Source: JARRQJ01 sp963810615
GTDB taxonomy: Bacteria; Pseudomonadota; Gammaproteobacteria; DRLM01
Direction: 5' to 3'
Length of the DNA: 64,000 nucleotides
Assembly: GCA_963810615.1 (NCBI GenBank)
Contig: CAWEOA010000003.1
Span: 62,001-126,000 of the forward strand
Shown piece after piece: positions 1 to 8,909 of this stretch (the first letter of the stretch is position 1; the number at the start of each line of letters is the position of its first letter). The notes under the pieces are model-generated. The model ran no database searches. It was not told where the DNA came from and worked only from the letters and a program-made list of their open reading frames with translations. Both the position numbers and the translations under genes were made by a program.

Positions 1-1865
1 AGGGCGACCACGTCGCTGATCTCGATGCAGTCGAGCAGGGTGCCGCGACTGGCGGTCACATACGGGATACCGGCCGCACGCAGCGCTTCTTCGTAGCTGC
101 GGACATGGGTGCGGTTTCGGACCAGGATCATTATGTCGTCATAACGAAGCGGCCGCGCCGCCGCGTCTTCTCCGACAGTCGTCGTTTGTTGCAGCAAGTC
201 ATGGATGCGGGAGACGATGGCCTCGCCCTCCTTGCGGTGGCGGCTGTCTTGGACGAGCTCGCGCGGACGCTGTAGCGGGTTACGAAATCCCGCTGGAGAA
301 GACTGCACGGCGTCTTCGTCGGTGATCAAGGGCATGATTTCCACTCGGCCCCATAACGCATTGCGGTGCGTGGAGTGCTCGCTGAACTCCGCGAGCTGGG
401 CGCGTAACGGATCCTTGCCGAAGATCTGGTTGACGAATTCTATAATCGCGGGCGATGAGCGCCATGAAGCGGACAGGGCATGATCGACGGCATGGAGTTG
501 CCGGCGCAGCCATTGTTGGGCGGCAGGGAAGAGCGCGGGTTCGGCGCGACGGAAACGATAGATGGATTGCTTGGCGTCACCTACCAAAAATGCAGTGCGC
601 GGAACTTGGCTCTCCCCCGAGGCCAATTCCTGCAATAAAGGAAAGATCAAATGCCATTGTGTCGGGTTGGTATCTTGGAATTCATCGATGAGTAGATGGT
701 CGATGCGCTGGTCCAGCTTGTATTGTACCCACTGGGCGTGATCGGCGTGATTAAGCAGTATATAGGCCTTCCATTCCAGGTCGCTGAAGTCCAATACCCT
801 TTGCTCGATCTTTAGCCGCTGATAATGATCGAGTAAGCGCGCCCCGGCGCGAAACCAGGCATGAGACAACGTCAAAGTGCGGCGCCGGCGGAATTGATCC
901 TGGATATCCAGGAGCCAGGCGCTCAGTCTTTGATGCAAGGCGATAAGGCGGGCTTGGCCGTCTTCGCCTAGGGATTTCGCCAGCGCCTTGCTGGGTTTGG
1001 GAACGACGGATTTTCTCAGCAGGCCCAGATCCAAGGAGGACAATCTCTCTTCGCTGCTGCGTTCGGTGATGAGCGCCTCATCAATATGGGCGGCGGCCTT
1101 GGTCAGGGTGGCAGTGCCATGTCGTAATAACATCTCCGCATAGGCCCGCAATTCCATACGCACGGTCGCGGTAAGTTCTTCGTGGAGCGGGTCGCTTTCC
1201 ATTGTGACCGATAACTGCTCAGCCAGCTTGTGGTAGGCATAATCCACCGGCTGGGGTTCACCAAAGGTGTACGCCCACCAGTCGCTGCGATGATCGAGGA
1301 AGCGCAGCAATGCGGTCCTGGTGCCTTGATGGCCGTTGAAGCATTGGAATAATTCTTCCAGGTCGGCGGCTAAGGGGCTATCGGAGGAGCGGGTCGCTTC
1401 ATCGACCAACGCATCCCAAGCCGCCTCCTCGAGCAAGCGAGAACCGTCTAATACTTCAAAGCCCGCCGGGACATCCGCCTCCAAGGGAAAGCGGCGTAAC
1501 AACTCCTGGCAGAAAGCGTGAAAGGTGGTGACTCTTAATTGGCGCGACTCGAAGAGGTGGTTTTCATAAAGATTCGTGACGGTCTGAAACAACGACTCGC
1601 TGGGTTCGATGCCCATCTCACCCAGCGCCTGTGCCCGCTCGGCAACATCCATAGCGGAAAGTGCGTATAACCTGTCGCTAAGGCGGGTCGCCATTTCCGC
1701 GGCCGCCTTGCGGGTAAAGGTAATGGCCAATATGGAATCAGGCGGGACGCCCTCCACTAACAAGCGCACCAGGCGAGTAACCAGCAGCCAGGTCTTACCC
1801 GTTCCGGCCGAGGCCATGACTGTAGCGCTATGCTGTGGGGAAGTGGCGAGTTGCTTGCTTTGCAT
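1..1865 (-). CDS. addA: AddA-like UvrD/RecB-family DNA helicase, N-terminal part (gene runs off the left edge)
   Basis: The frame stays open from an ATG at 1865 to the window edge (621 codons), so the C-terminal half is missing. Visible superfamily 1 helicase motifs are Walker A (ASAGTGKT, about residues 14-21), ITFTRKAA, VTTFHAFC, Walker B (LLIDEFQDT), and the AddA-type motif GDAKQSIYRFRRAEP. Family knowledge: AddA/RecB proteins are ATP-driven helicases, usually with a C-terminal nuclease, that process double-strand breaks for recombination. The last motifs and any nuclease domain lie outside the window, as would an AddB partner. The start has no clear ribosome binding site and lies only 37 bp after tRNA-Arg on the same strand, so co-transcription with the tRNA is possible. 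A plain UvrD-like protein without nuclease is the alternative. Confidence 0.85.
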   Translation of the reverse strand, partial: MQSKQLATSPQHSATVMASAGTGKTWLLVTRLVRLLVEGVPPDSILAITFTRKAAAEMATRLSDRLYALSAMDVAERAQALGEMGIEPSESLFQTVTNLYENHLFESRQLRVTTFHAFCQELLRRFPLEADVPAGFEVLDGSRLLEEAAWDALVDEATRSSDSPLAADLEELFQCFNGHQGTRTALLRFLDHRSDWWAYTFGEPQPVDYAYHKLAEQLSVTMESDPLHEELTATVRMELRAYAEMLLRHGTATLTKAAAHIDEALITERSSEERLSSLDLGLLRKSVVPKPSKALAKSLGEDGQARLIALHQRLSAWLLDIQDQFRRRRTLTLSHAWFRAGARLLDHYQRLKIEQRVLDFSDLEWKAYILLNHADHAQWVQYKLDQRIDHLLIDEFQDTNPTQWHLIFPLLQELASGESQVPRTAFLVGDAKQSIYRFRRAEPALFPAAQQWLRRQLHAVDHALSASWRSSPAIIEFVNQIFGKDPLRAQLAEFSEHSTHRNALWGRVEIMPLITDEDAVQSSPAGFRNPLQRPRELVQDSRHRKEGEAIVSRIHDLLQQTTTVGEDAAARPLRYDDIMILVRNRTHVRSYEEALRAAGIPYVTASRGTLLDCIEISDVVA

Positions 1866-1901
1866 CAGGGCAGGATAAAGGGCCTTGGCGATAGGGTAAA
1901 G

Positions 1902-1978
1902 TGGCGCCCCGAACACGATTTGAACGTGTGACCTTCCCCTTAGGAGGGGGATGCTCTATCCAGCTGAGCTACCGGGGC
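1902..1978 (-). tRNA. tRNA-Arg (anticodon CCT)
   Basis: The minus strand folds into a standard cloverleaf: a 7-bp acceptor stem (one G-T pair), a D arm, a 5-bp anticodon stem with loop CTCCTAA (anticodon CCT, reads AGG), a T arm with TTCAAAT loop, discriminator G and an encoded CCA. It lies directly upstream of the helicase gene. Confidence 0.96.
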
Positions 1979-2140
1979 GGAGAATCGATATTATGACTGA
2001 TACGATAACAATTAATGATATTAAGTCATAGCATTTTACCCCGGAGCGACGCGCTAAAACCATCATTCGGGGTGTGATCGTTACCGGGCGGTCGCTTGTT
2101 ATCGTGGTGCAGTCGACTCCAGAGTGATACAGCGCGATTA

Positions 2141-3034
2141 TTAAAAGCGGTAGCCGATCTGGAATCCTAGGATGTTCATATGGGTTTCCGGTTGCCATAC
2201 TTGGACGGACGAGCCGTTGCGCGTTACCGTCTTAGACTTGGAGGGATCAAAGCGAAAACCGTCATAGTAGACGTTGATTACCAGATTTCCGGTTTTTTTA
2301 TCTTTGGATTGCGGCTCAAGCTGCAGCTTGATGAAACCGGAATAGGTATTGCCCGGCGAGATCGTCAGATTATTATCATAACCCACGTCGCTCAAGTTAA
2401 TTTCTTCGCTAATGTTGAAGGGCACTTTAATGCCGAACTGCAACTGGTTATGCCAAGATGAGGAGTATAAGTTGATCAGTCCCAATGCTACTTTACCGTA
2501 GTAGACTGTGTACTTTTCCTTTATGCCGCTGACCAAGGTGCCGTTCGATGCAGTGGCGTTATGAATAGTGCGGTTCCACCCATCTACGCCGAGGCCTCCG
2601 ATGAGTTCTAGGCCATGGGGACCAGCCATGGGCTTTATGCGATAGCCTAATAAGGCTTCGGCACGACCACCTCGGTAGTCGGTTTTGGACATTAAGGGAA
2701 GGTTGCTTTGGGCAGGATCTACGCTTTGGGATTTGCCGTCATAATCAACTTGTCCCCAATAGGCGCTGGCCTCGAGATGATAGTGTATGGATACTTCGGG
2801 GTCATATTTGCCGCCATCGTCAAGAAAGGCGGTGGTTACGGTGCGGTTGCCCGTTTCCAATAGCAAGCGGGAGCCGGAGCTATCGAATTCCTTGAGTTGC
2901 ATGGCCTCTAGTCCTCCGCTTAGGCCGACGGTTGCTATGGGGGCGGCCATGCACAGGGGAGAGGTCAGGCTCATCAAGGAGGCTACTGCGGCCAGACATA
3001 ACTTAATGCGATATCCTTGACGATCCAAAATCAT
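2141..3034 (-). CDS. Putative outer-membrane beta-barrel protein, unknown function
   Basis: 297 residues. A basic N-terminus and a hydrophobic segment end at a likely signal peptidase site (SPLCMAAP, about residue 31). The mature part is rich in alternating aromatic and polar strands and ends in a terminal aromatic (IGYRF), the usual beta-barrel assembly signal. I do not recognise a specific family. Length and strand pattern would fit a 12- to 14-strand barrel or a channel-like protein. It stands alone between two tRNA genes on the same strand, so the neighbours say nothing about its job. Calling it an outer-membrane protein is inference from composition and the C-terminal residue. Confidence 0.6.
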   Translation of the reverse strand: MILDRQGYRIKLCLAAVASLMSLTSPLCMAAPIATVGLSGGLEAMQLKEFDSSGSRLLLETGNRTVTTAFLDDGGKYDPEVSIHYHLEASAYWGQVDYDGKSQSVDPAQSNLPLMSKTDYRGGRAEALLGYRIKPMAGPHGLELIGGLGVDGWNRTIHNATASNGTLVSGIKEKYTVYYGKVALGLINLYSSSWHNQLQFGIKVPFNISEEINLSDVGYDNNLTISPGNTYSGFIKLQLEPQSKDKKTGNLVINVYYDGFRFDPSKSKTVTRNGSSVQVWQPETHMNILGFQIGYRF

Positions 3035-3236
3035 TTTTGGTCCTTATAAAGGCTTTTGCGAGTATAGCGATGCCTTGAATTTTTTTCGATACTAGTTGGG
3101 CAATGAACCTACCGTGCTTCGGGGCTAGCCCAGAAGTGGGGAACAGACCATTCCTGATGGTGCGATATAGTGGCGTTCTCAATAAGTCCCATAGTATGGG
3201 CGGGTGTTGATAAACCAGTGTGACTACCGCAAAAAA

Positions 3237-3263
3237 GCCCAAGGTTTCACTTGGGCTTTTTTT
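3237..3263 (-). terminator. Bidirectional Rho-independent terminator after tRNA-Ala
   Basis: A 7-bp stem (GCCCAAG/CTTGGGC) with a 6-nt loop is flanked by A-runs on the left and T-runs on the right, so it can act on both strands. It lies 4 bp beyond the 3' end of tRNA-Ala. Confidence 0.85.
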
Positions 3264-3266
3264 ATT

Positions 3267-3342
<76 letters not shown>

Positions 3343-3456
3343 ATGTAGATCTGATGGACAAGGCTTCTGAATCTCTGCCTGTCCTGGCTGGCCCGGGATT
3401 CTATCACTTGCGGGGCATATCCGCCACACACTATGAGCGGAAAACTTGGGTCTGGG

Positions 3457-3945
3457 TCAGACTTTACCGAGAATTCGCGAGGGGGCGGGGGCTTGACCGG
3501 CGCCCGTGGGGCTGTAACAGGTCTGTGAGTTCGGGTCTCCATGCCGTAGGATTTCCAAGGCTTGCTGAATGCGCCGGTGATTGAGGGAGATGATCTTGCC
3601 ATTGGTCGCGTTATTTTGGCGGCATTGAGAAAGCAATTTTCTCACTTGTAGCCATAGGGTTTCCAGCCCCCATGTCCCTTGAGGATCTTTGTGTTTTAAG
3701 AATATTGCCATGCCTTCTTTCGTGGTAGCGGGGTATTGAGGGGCTATTTCCACAATATCCCGTGAAATTTCCTCAAGCCGATCCATGAGTTGCTGCTTGA
3801 CGGCAATACTTGTCTCAAGGCCCTGCAAATCATTGCCGTTGAGTGCGGTATATTCTTGTTCCAATGTCTGGAGAAGCTTATGCGCAATATCGTGCTGATG
3901 CTGGAGTATGCTGCGAATGTCCTGAGAAGAAATGGTCGAATCCAT
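3457..3945 (-). CDS. flgN: FlgN-like flagellar export chaperone for hook-associated proteins
   Basis: 162 residues from the ATG at 3945. That start is chosen because AAGGAG lies a few bases upstream and it falls 10 bp after flgM; a longer reading from 3990 would overlap flgM. The protein is largely helical with a glutamine- and leucine-rich N-terminal half typical of the FlgN family, and a proline-rich tail. FlgN is a cytoplasmic chaperone that delivers FlgK and FlgL to the export gate. It is the last gene of flgA-flgM-flgN, the same order as in Pseudomonas. Confidence 0.85.
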   Translation of the reverse strand: MDSTISSQDIRSILQHQHDIAHKLLQTLEQEYTALNGNDLQGLETSIAVKQQLMDRLEEISRDIVEIAPQYPATTKEGMAIFLKHKDPQGTWGLETLWLQVRKLLSQCRQNNATNGKIISLNHRRIQQALEILRHGDPNSQTCYSPTGAGQAPAPSRILGKV

Positions 3946-3955
3946 TACGCGCTCC

Positions 3956-4282
3956 TTAATTGAGGGAAGGGTGTCCGAGCGCATTTTCAAAACTCAACAT
4001 TTTTTCTGCCACGCGCTGAGGATTTATTTGAAACTGTCCGTTGCTAAGGGCTTGTTTGACATCTTCTACTCTCGCCGTATCGACAATCGGTGCGGCATGG
4101 ATTGCAGCCTCCATTTTATGGAGTTGCGCCGCCGTGTCCGTCAAGGTCACCGTGTCCGGTGTGGAAGGTTGTCCGGTTTGCTGCTTGGGTACCGCAGGGT
4201 CGGTTCGGCCGACTTGTCCTTTTGTTTCCGCCTTGGCGTTCGATAAATGTGCAGGGTTTTGCCCTGAAATTTCGATAGCCAT
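3956..4282 (-). CDS. flgM: FlgM, anti-sigma-28 factor
   Basis: 108 residues, starting MAIEIS. The N-terminal half is low-complexity and probably disordered. The C-terminal half (about residues 45-105) carries the FlgM pattern: VTLTDTAAQL, a helix around VDTARVEDVKQAL, then the segment GQFQINPQRVAEKML. FlgM binds FliA (sigma-28) until the hook is finished and is then exported, releasing late genes such as fliC. It sits between flgA and flgN; a possible sigma-28 element lies just upstream, which would give feedback. Confidence 0.93.
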   Translation of the reverse strand: MAIEISGQNPAHLSNAKAETKGQVGRTDPAVPKQQTGQPSTPDTVTLTDTAAQLHKMEAAIHAAPIVDTARVEDVKQALSNGQFQINPQRVAEKMLSFENALGHPSLN

Positions 4283-4309
4283 AATTCTTACCTCTCTATG
4301 CTAATAAAT

Positions 4310-4336
4310 ATAGCGACCCACACCCAAAATGCTTAA
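4310..4336 (-). promoter_or_regulatory. Possible sigma-28 promoter of flgM
   Basis: On the minus strand TTAA, 15 bp, then GTCGCTAT resembles the FliA consensus TAAA-N15-GCCGATAA (about 9 of 12 positions). It lies 28 bp before flgM. A secondary FliA promoter at flgM is known in enterics. The match is only moderate. Confidence 0.35.
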
Positions 4337-4348
4337 GTCGAATCGCTG

Positions 4349-5116
4349 TTACATATTGACCTTGATGATGCCCGGTTGGACGACTTGGCCCTCCACTGTT
4401 CGTTTGGACCTCTTATTTTTGGCTCGGATAATTTGACCCTCAGCGCCATCCATTAAGGCCGTACCCGCCATTCTGACTTCAATGCCGGCTCCTTCTGCAA
4501 GGATAATGACTTGTTGCCCGCGGCGTACTAGTAACGGTTTACTCATCATCGCCGGTGTGAGTGATATAGAGCTGGGCAAGGCGCGTTTGGCAAGCTTACC
4601 CAGCACATTCTTGGGATCGAAGATATAGGTGTCCGAGCCGGTCGTGACATCTCGTTCCTCAAGCCGTATATCGGCTTCCGAAATGACTGAATTACGCAAG
4701 ATAGGGCGGGTAGTGGTGACCACCTTGCGCATGGCTTTTACGCTGGCCGGCACGTAGATCGTCCATGGCTTATTGCCGCTGCAGCGGATGCCAATAGTCG
4801 TGTTTCCGATGAACTGGCCTCCGGCCGGCAAGAATCCGGTCAGGGGCACCTTGCATCTGGGTAATTTAAGCCTTGGGTCAAGGTTGTTGACCTTAATTTC
4901 ATGGTGAGGATATGCCTCGTCAATCCCATCGCTAATGAAGGTAACGACGGCTTTCCTGATGGACGCATGGGATTGAGCGGTGTCCTCGCCGGCAATCGCA
5001 TTAGCTGCGTAGATCATCAATGGCAGTAGCACCACTGACAGCACGCAGGGCGTCAATCGCCGGTAATTGACGGCGGCGCCGGGCAAATCCTGCATGTTAT
5101 GTAGAGTTCTTACCAT
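4349..5116 (-). CDS. flgA: FlgA, chaperone for P-ring assembly
   Basis: 255 residues. A long N-terminal region with a hydrophobic segment (about residues 22-42) ends in a likely signal peptidase site near NAIAGED, so the mature protein is periplasmic. The C-terminal part carries the SAF-domain pattern of FlgA (RPILRNSVISEADI, KRALPSSISLTPAM, RRGQQVIILAEGAG). FlgA helps FlgI assemble into the P-ring. It is the first gene of the flgAMN unit, with a strong sigma-54 element 40 bp upstream. An internal ATG at codon 8 could also serve as start. Confidence 0.93.
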   Translation of the reverse strand: MVRTLHNMQDLPGAAVNYRRLTPCVLSVVLLPLMIYAANAIAGEDTAQSHASIRKAVVTFISDGIDEAYPHHEIKVNNLDPRLKLPRCKVPLTGFLPAGGQFIGNTTIGIRCSGNKPWTIYVPASVKAMRKVVTTTRPILRNSVISEADIRLEERDVTTGSDTYIFDPKNVLGKLAKRALPSSISLTPAMMSKPLLVRRGQQVIILAEGAGIEVRMAGTALMDGAEGQIIRAKNKRSKRTVEGQVVQPGIIKVNM

Positions 5117-5155
5117 TATTATCTCTGAATCGGTTCAATTACCGGATATATACTA

Positions 5156-5170
5156 GCAAACATCATGCCG
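5156..5170 (-). promoter_or_regulatory. Sigma-54 promoter of flgAMN
   Basis: The minus strand reads CGGCATGATGTTTGC, matching the -24/-12 consensus TGGCACG-N4-TTGC with correct GG-GC spacing. The predicted start is near 5144, leaving a leader of about 28 nt before flgA. Confidence 0.75.
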
Positions 5171-5193
5171 ATTTTATGCCGACGCCTCGAGCT

Positions 5194-5220
5194 TAAGCTT
5201 TATATTGGTGCAGTCGATAT
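5194..5220 (+). promoter_or_regulatory. Possible sigma-28 promoter of cheV
   Basis: TAAG, 15 bp, then GTCGATAT matches 9 of 12 positions of the FliA consensus, 30 bp before the cheV start. It is back to back with the flgA sigma-54 element in the same intergenic region. Confidence 0.45.
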
Positions 5221-5250
5221 CATTCCTAGTCAAATAGGGAGTAGCCGTTT

Positions 5251-6189
5251 ATGAGTGGGGTGCTGGATGAGGTTAATTTACGCACGCAACTAGTAGGCCA
5301 TAATCGATTGGAGTTGTTACTATTTTTCCTGCACAGCCATCAACGTTACGGCATCAATGTGTTTAAAGTTCACGAGGTTATCCCCGCTCCGGCCTTGACT
5401 CGCTTGCCCAATGCTCATCCCATAATTTGTGGTGTCGCAACCTTGCGCGGCAAGACCATCCCGATTTTTGATTTGGCTAAGGCCATTGGCCAGCCGTCCT
5501 TAGCGGATGGAGAGGGCGGCATCGTCATTGTGACGGAATATAACCGTTCGGTGCAGGGATTCCTGGTGCGGGGCGTCGATCGCATCGTCAATATTAATTG
5601 GGAAAATGTTGTGCCTCCGCCCGAAGGGGTCGGGCGCGACCATTTCTTAACGGCGGTAGCACATGTCGATAAAGATATGGTCGAGCTCATAGATGTGGAA
5701 AGAGTCCTGGGAGATATCCGAGTCGAGCAGGATGAGGAATCAGTGCAAGTCGTGGAGACATTGTCTGAGGTGAAGAGTAGCGACTATGTGGTGCTGGTAG
5801 TGGATGATTCACTGATAGCCAGAAATCAAGTAAAGAAAACTCTCAATAAATTGGGGTTAGAGAGTGTGATCTGTAAAAACGGCAAGGAGGCTTATGAAAA
5901 GCTTTTGGAGTGGCAGGGAGACGATGATCCTTTGCTGGGACGTTTGTTAATGGTGATATCAGATATTGAAATGCCGGAGATGGATGGCTATACCTTGACC
6001 GCTAAGATACGCAACAATGCGAAGTTCAGGGATATTTATGTGGTATTGCACACTTCCTTAAGCGGTTTGTTTAATGCCAATCTGATTCAGAAAGTTGATG
6101 CCAATGCTTTTGTTCCAAAATTCGATGCCAGTGATTTGGCCGAAGAAATAATAAAGAGGCTTGATTCCGTCGAGGGAAGCAAGGAATAA
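5251..6189 (+). CDS. cheV: CheV, chemotaxis coupling protein (CheW-REC fusion)
   Basis: 312 residues. Residues about 20-160 are a CheW-like domain (FKVHEVI, ATLRGKTIPIFDLA, EYNRSVQGF, VDRIVNI). Residues about 180-305 are a receiver domain with the acidic pair VVDDS, the phospho-acceptor in SDIEMPEMDG (about residue 237), a Thr/Ser switch (LHTSLS) and a late Lys (FVPKFD). CheV couples chemoreceptors to CheA and its receiver tunes adaptation. SD GGGAG lies upstream. The order cheV-cheR ahead of flgB is the same as in Pseudomonas. Confidence 0.95.
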   Translation: MSGVLDEVNLRTQLVGHNRLELLLFFLHSHQRYGINVFKVHEVIPAPALTRLPNAHPIICGVATLRGKTIPIFDLAKAIGQPSLADGEGGIVIVTEYNRSVQGFLVRGVDRIVNINWENVVPPPEGVGRDHFLTAVAHVDKDMVELIDVERVLGDIRVEQDEESVQVVETLSEVKSSDYVVLVVDDSLIARNQVKKTLNKLGLESVICKNGKEAYEKLLEWQGDDDPLLGRLLMVISDIEMPEMDGYTLTAKIRNNAKFRDIYVVLHTSLSGLFNANLIQKVDANAFVPKFDASDLAEEIIKRLDSVEGSKE

Positions 6190-6340
6190 TTTCCCAAGTG
6201 TTCGTCAACGTGCGGATGGCTCCGAAGCAGGGCCAAAGTAGGTCGTATTAATTGGAATCAATACAATACTAAAATATAACTAACGATAAGCATTTATTAT
6301 GGATTTGATGCGCGAAAATAATGGGCCGGGGAGGATGTGC

Positions 6341-7168
6341 ATGGATATTAATGTATCTCCCGAGGAATATACCCGGCTGAGTGAATATCTCTCCAGCTCT
6401 TGTGGTATTGAGTTAGGAGATAACAAGCAATATCTCGTTAATAGCCGTTTAAAGACCATGCTTGCCAAGAACGGCTTTAAGTCCATCACCGAGTTGCTGT
6501 CATCTGTACGAAGCCAAGGTGGCTCGGGGCTGCAGCAACAGATCATCGATGCGATGACAACCCATGAAACCCTGTGGTTTCGCGATCAATATCCATACGA
6601 ATCGCTGAAAAGAATGATTTTGCCAGAGCTGGCGCGCGCCCATTTGCCCAATATACGCATCTGGTCCGCTGCATGCTCTTCCGGGCAAGAACCCTATTCC
6701 ATAAGCATGATAGTGGAAGAGTATCGACGCGAATATCCGAAACATCCGTTGCCGAGCGTGAATATCGTCGCGACTGATATATCGCCTACTATTCTTAGAG
6801 CGGCAAAAGAGGGTGTGTACGAAAATATTGCATTAGCGCGAGGCTTGACCTCGGATCGACGGGCGAGATTTTTTGATGAACAGATGGGAAAGGCGCAAGT
6901 AAAAGAATTTGTACGCAAACAAGTCACCTTTCAGCAGCTTAATCTTATATTGTCGACCCCGACAATAGGTAAGTTTCATGTGGTTTTTTGCCGTAATGTC
7001 CTGATATATTTTTCCGATAAGAACAAAATGGTTATCCTTGACCGGATGGCAAATATTATAGAGCCCGGCGGTTATCTATTTTTAGGCGGGTCGGAGTCAA
7101 TTAGTCGCTATACCACGAAATTCGAAGTGGCACGTTATTACGGCGGGATGGTCTTTCGTTTGAAATAG
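6341..7168 (+). CDS. cheR: CheR, chemoreceptor glutamate methyltransferase
   Basis: 275 residues from the ATG at 6341, chosen because GGGGAGG precedes it by 6 nt; an in-frame ATG at 6299 lacks a ribosome binding site. The N-terminal helical domain (to about residue 75) is followed by the SAM-binding methyltransferase fold, with IWSAACSSGQEPYS as the glycine-poor SAM loop, NIVATDIS as the ribose-binding acidic strand, and CRNVLIYF near the end, all typical of CheR. It methylates receptor glutamates with SAM during adaptation. No C-terminal TPR or NWETF-binding extension is visible. It is 173 bp downstream of cheV. Confidence 0.93.
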   Translation: MDINVSPEEYTRLSEYLSSSCGIELGDNKQYLVNSRLKTMLAKNGFKSITELLSSVRSQGGSGLQQQIIDAMTTHETLWFRDQYPYESLKRMILPELARAHLPNIRIWSAACSSGQEPYSISMIVEEYRREYPKHPLPSVNIVATDISPTILRAAKEGVYENIALARGLTSDRRARFFDEQMGKAQVKEFVRKQVTFQQLNLILSTPTIGKFHVVFCRNVLIYFSDKNKMVILDRMANIIEPGGYLFLGGSESISRYTTKFEVARYYGGMVFRLK

Positions 7169-7310
7169 ACGTCATCTCCGGCATAAAAATTCACACCTTT
7201 TATATGCATCAGCCTAAGGCTGCAATAAAAGCGGCAACCAACGGCATGATTTTGCCGCCTTCAATCGATTTATCCCAGCTCTAGCCCCGTTATCTCTCCG
7301 TCTCCGCACA

Positions 7311-7325
7311 TGGCATGCATATTGC
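7311..7325 (+). promoter_or_regulatory. Sigma-54 promoter of the flgB operon
   Basis: TGGCATGCATATTGC matches TGGCACG-N4-TTGC at all conserved positions but one (T for C). The predicted start is near 7337, 25 nt before flgB. Confidence 0.82.
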
Positions 7326-7361
7326 CTATGCATGGGAGAAGATTAGAAGGCGGAGGTTGTG

Positions 7362-7757
7362 ATGGCGATGAATCTTGACAAGGTATTGGGTATCCCTGTT
7401 CAGGCCCTTGAGCTGCATGCGTACCGTGCGCAATTGCTGGCGACAAATATAGCGAATGCGGATACTCCGAATTATAAGGCCGTCGATGTCGATTTTAAGG
7501 CGGCTTTATCCAAGGCCCAATCGGGAAATTTACCGCTTAATGTGACCAGCGCCAATCAGATCCAGGCGGACTCGAGTCAATCGTCCAAATATAAGGTTAT
7601 GTACCGCGTACCGCTCCAGCCCTCATTAGACGGCAACACTGTGGACACTCAGGTCGAACAGGCGGAATTTACGCGCAATGCGATCCAGCATCAGGCGTCA
7701 TTGATGTTTCTCGACGGTCGTATCAAAGGCATCCTAACTGCAATCAAAGGACAATAG
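7362..7757 (+). CDS. flgB: FlgB, proximal rod protein
   Basis: 131 residues from ATG 7362, preceded by GGCGGAGG at good spacing; a GTG at 7359 would add one residue. The N-terminal rod motif reads RAQLLATNIANADTPNYKA. The C-terminal helical segment (EQAEFTRNAIQHQASLMFL) is the other conserved region. FlgB builds the innermost rod with FlgC, FlgF and FliE. It is the first gene of the long flgBCDEFGHI unit, with a sigma-54 element just upstream and 3 bp to flgC. Confidence 0.95.
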   Translation: MAMNLDKVLGIPVQALELHAYRAQLLATNIANADTPNYKAVDVDFKAALSKAQSGNLPLNVTSANQIQADSSQSSKYKVMYRVPLQPSLDGNTVDTQVEQAEFTRNAIQHQASLMFLDGRIKGILTAIKGQ

Positions 7758-7760
7758 TTT

Positions 7761-8177
7761 ATGTCGCTTTTCAATATATTTGACGTAGCCGGATCCGGGA
7801 TGAGCGCTCAGTCAATCCGCTTGAATACAGTCGCCAGCAATCTATCCAATGCAGATAACGTGAGTGGTAGAGAGGCCGATGCCTATCGCGCAAAAGAACC
7901 GGTATTTCAGGCTATTTACGGTGCGGCACGAGGTGATGCAAACAATGTCAATGGCGTCAAAGTGGCCTCCATAAAAGAGAGTACGGCGCCCATTCAGGCG
8001 CGCTACATGCCGGGAAATCCGTTGGCCGACGCCAAGGGCTATGTCTACGGATCGAATGTCAATCCCATTGAAGAGATGGTGAATATGATATCCGCATCGC
8101 GTTCATATCAGAATAATGTCGAAGTTATGAATACCTCAAAGCAAATGTTGCTCAAAACTTTGTCACTCGGCAATTAA
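7761..8177 (+). CDS. flgC: FlgC, proximal rod protein
   Basis: 138 residues. The start region GSGMSAQSIRLNTVASNLSN carries the flagellar rod N-motif, and NPIEEMVNMISASRSYQNN followed by a leucine-rich helix is the C-motif shared by axial proteins. FlgC is a rod subunit exported by the flagellar type III machinery. Length is normal for the family. It is tightly spaced between flgB and flgD. Confidence 0.96.
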   Translation: MSLFNIFDVAGSGMSAQSIRLNTVASNLSNADNVSGREADAYRAKEPVFQAIYGAARGDANNVNGVKVASIKESTAPIQARYMPGNPLADAKGYVYGSNVNPIEEMVNMISASRSYQNNVEVMNTSKQMLLKTLSLGN

Positions 8178-8194
8178 TTAAGGAAGATCAATAT

Positions 8195-8881
8195 ATGAGT
8201 AATATGAATGTCGATCTAATGAAGCAGTTGGGATTGTCGTCATCAGCCAGCAGTTCTGCGGGTTCCGCGAGCGCTACGTCCAACGGCCAGCTCAACCAGG
8301 GCGATTTCCTCAAACTCATGACAACGCAGCTGAATAATCAGGATCCGACACAGCCTACGGATAGCAGCCAAATGCTGGCGCAGATGGCCCAATTGTCGAC
8401 CGTATCCGGAATTCAGGATATGCAGAGTTCACTTAAACAATTGGTGGGTACTATGATGGCCGGTCAGACCACTCAAGCGGCTGCATTGGTCGGGCATCAA
8501 GTAATCGCGCCGGGGTCTAACGCCACCTTGTCCGCCAACGGCCTTAGCGGCGCCATTGATCTTAGTCAGGACACCGACCAACTGGCGGTGGGCATTTACG
8601 ACAGCGCGGGACAACTGGTCAAACAAATTGATATGGGTTCTCAGAGCAAAGGAACCGTTCCGTTTTCATGGGACGGAATTATGGATAACGGCACAGCGGC
8701 TACGAACGGTCTATATCAGATCAAGGCTATGGCGAATGTCAACGGCACAGCCGAAGCGATGAAAACCTATGTGTCATCCACGGTGGACAGTGTGACTGTA
8801 GATTCGGCAGCGCAGAATATAACGTTGAATACATCCAGCGGAGACGCCATAAAAATTAGCGATATAAAGCAACTGATGTAA
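8195..8881 (+). CDS. flgD: FlgD, hook-capping protein
   Basis: 228 residues. The N-terminal region has the FlgD signature LNQGDFLKLMTTQLNNQDP (about residues 34-52) and QMAQLSTVSGI. After it come a Tudor-like and an Ig-like (FlgD_ig) domain, recognisable by FSWDGIMDNGTAATNGLY. FlgD forms the cap under which FlgE hook subunits polymerise. SD GGAAG precedes the start, and the gene sits between flgC and flgE as usual. Confidence 0.95.
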   Translation: MSNMNVDLMKQLGLSSSASSSAGSASATSNGQLNQGDFLKLMTTQLNNQDPTQPTDSSQMLAQMAQLSTVSGIQDMQSSLKQLVGTMMAGQTTQAAALVGHQVIAPGSNATLSANGLSGAIDLSQDTDQLAVGIYDSAGQLVKQIDMGSQSKGTVPFSWDGIMDNGTAATNGLYQIKAMANVNGTAEAMKTYVSSTVDSVTVDSAAQNITLNTSSGDAIKISDIKQLM

Positions 8882-8909
8882 TGTTAGTACTTTATAAGGA
8901 GAGTAAATA

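Noticed and set aside
7228..7262. Terminator after cheR
   Set aside because: A GCGGCAA/TTGCCGC stem exists but the loop is long and no T-run follows.
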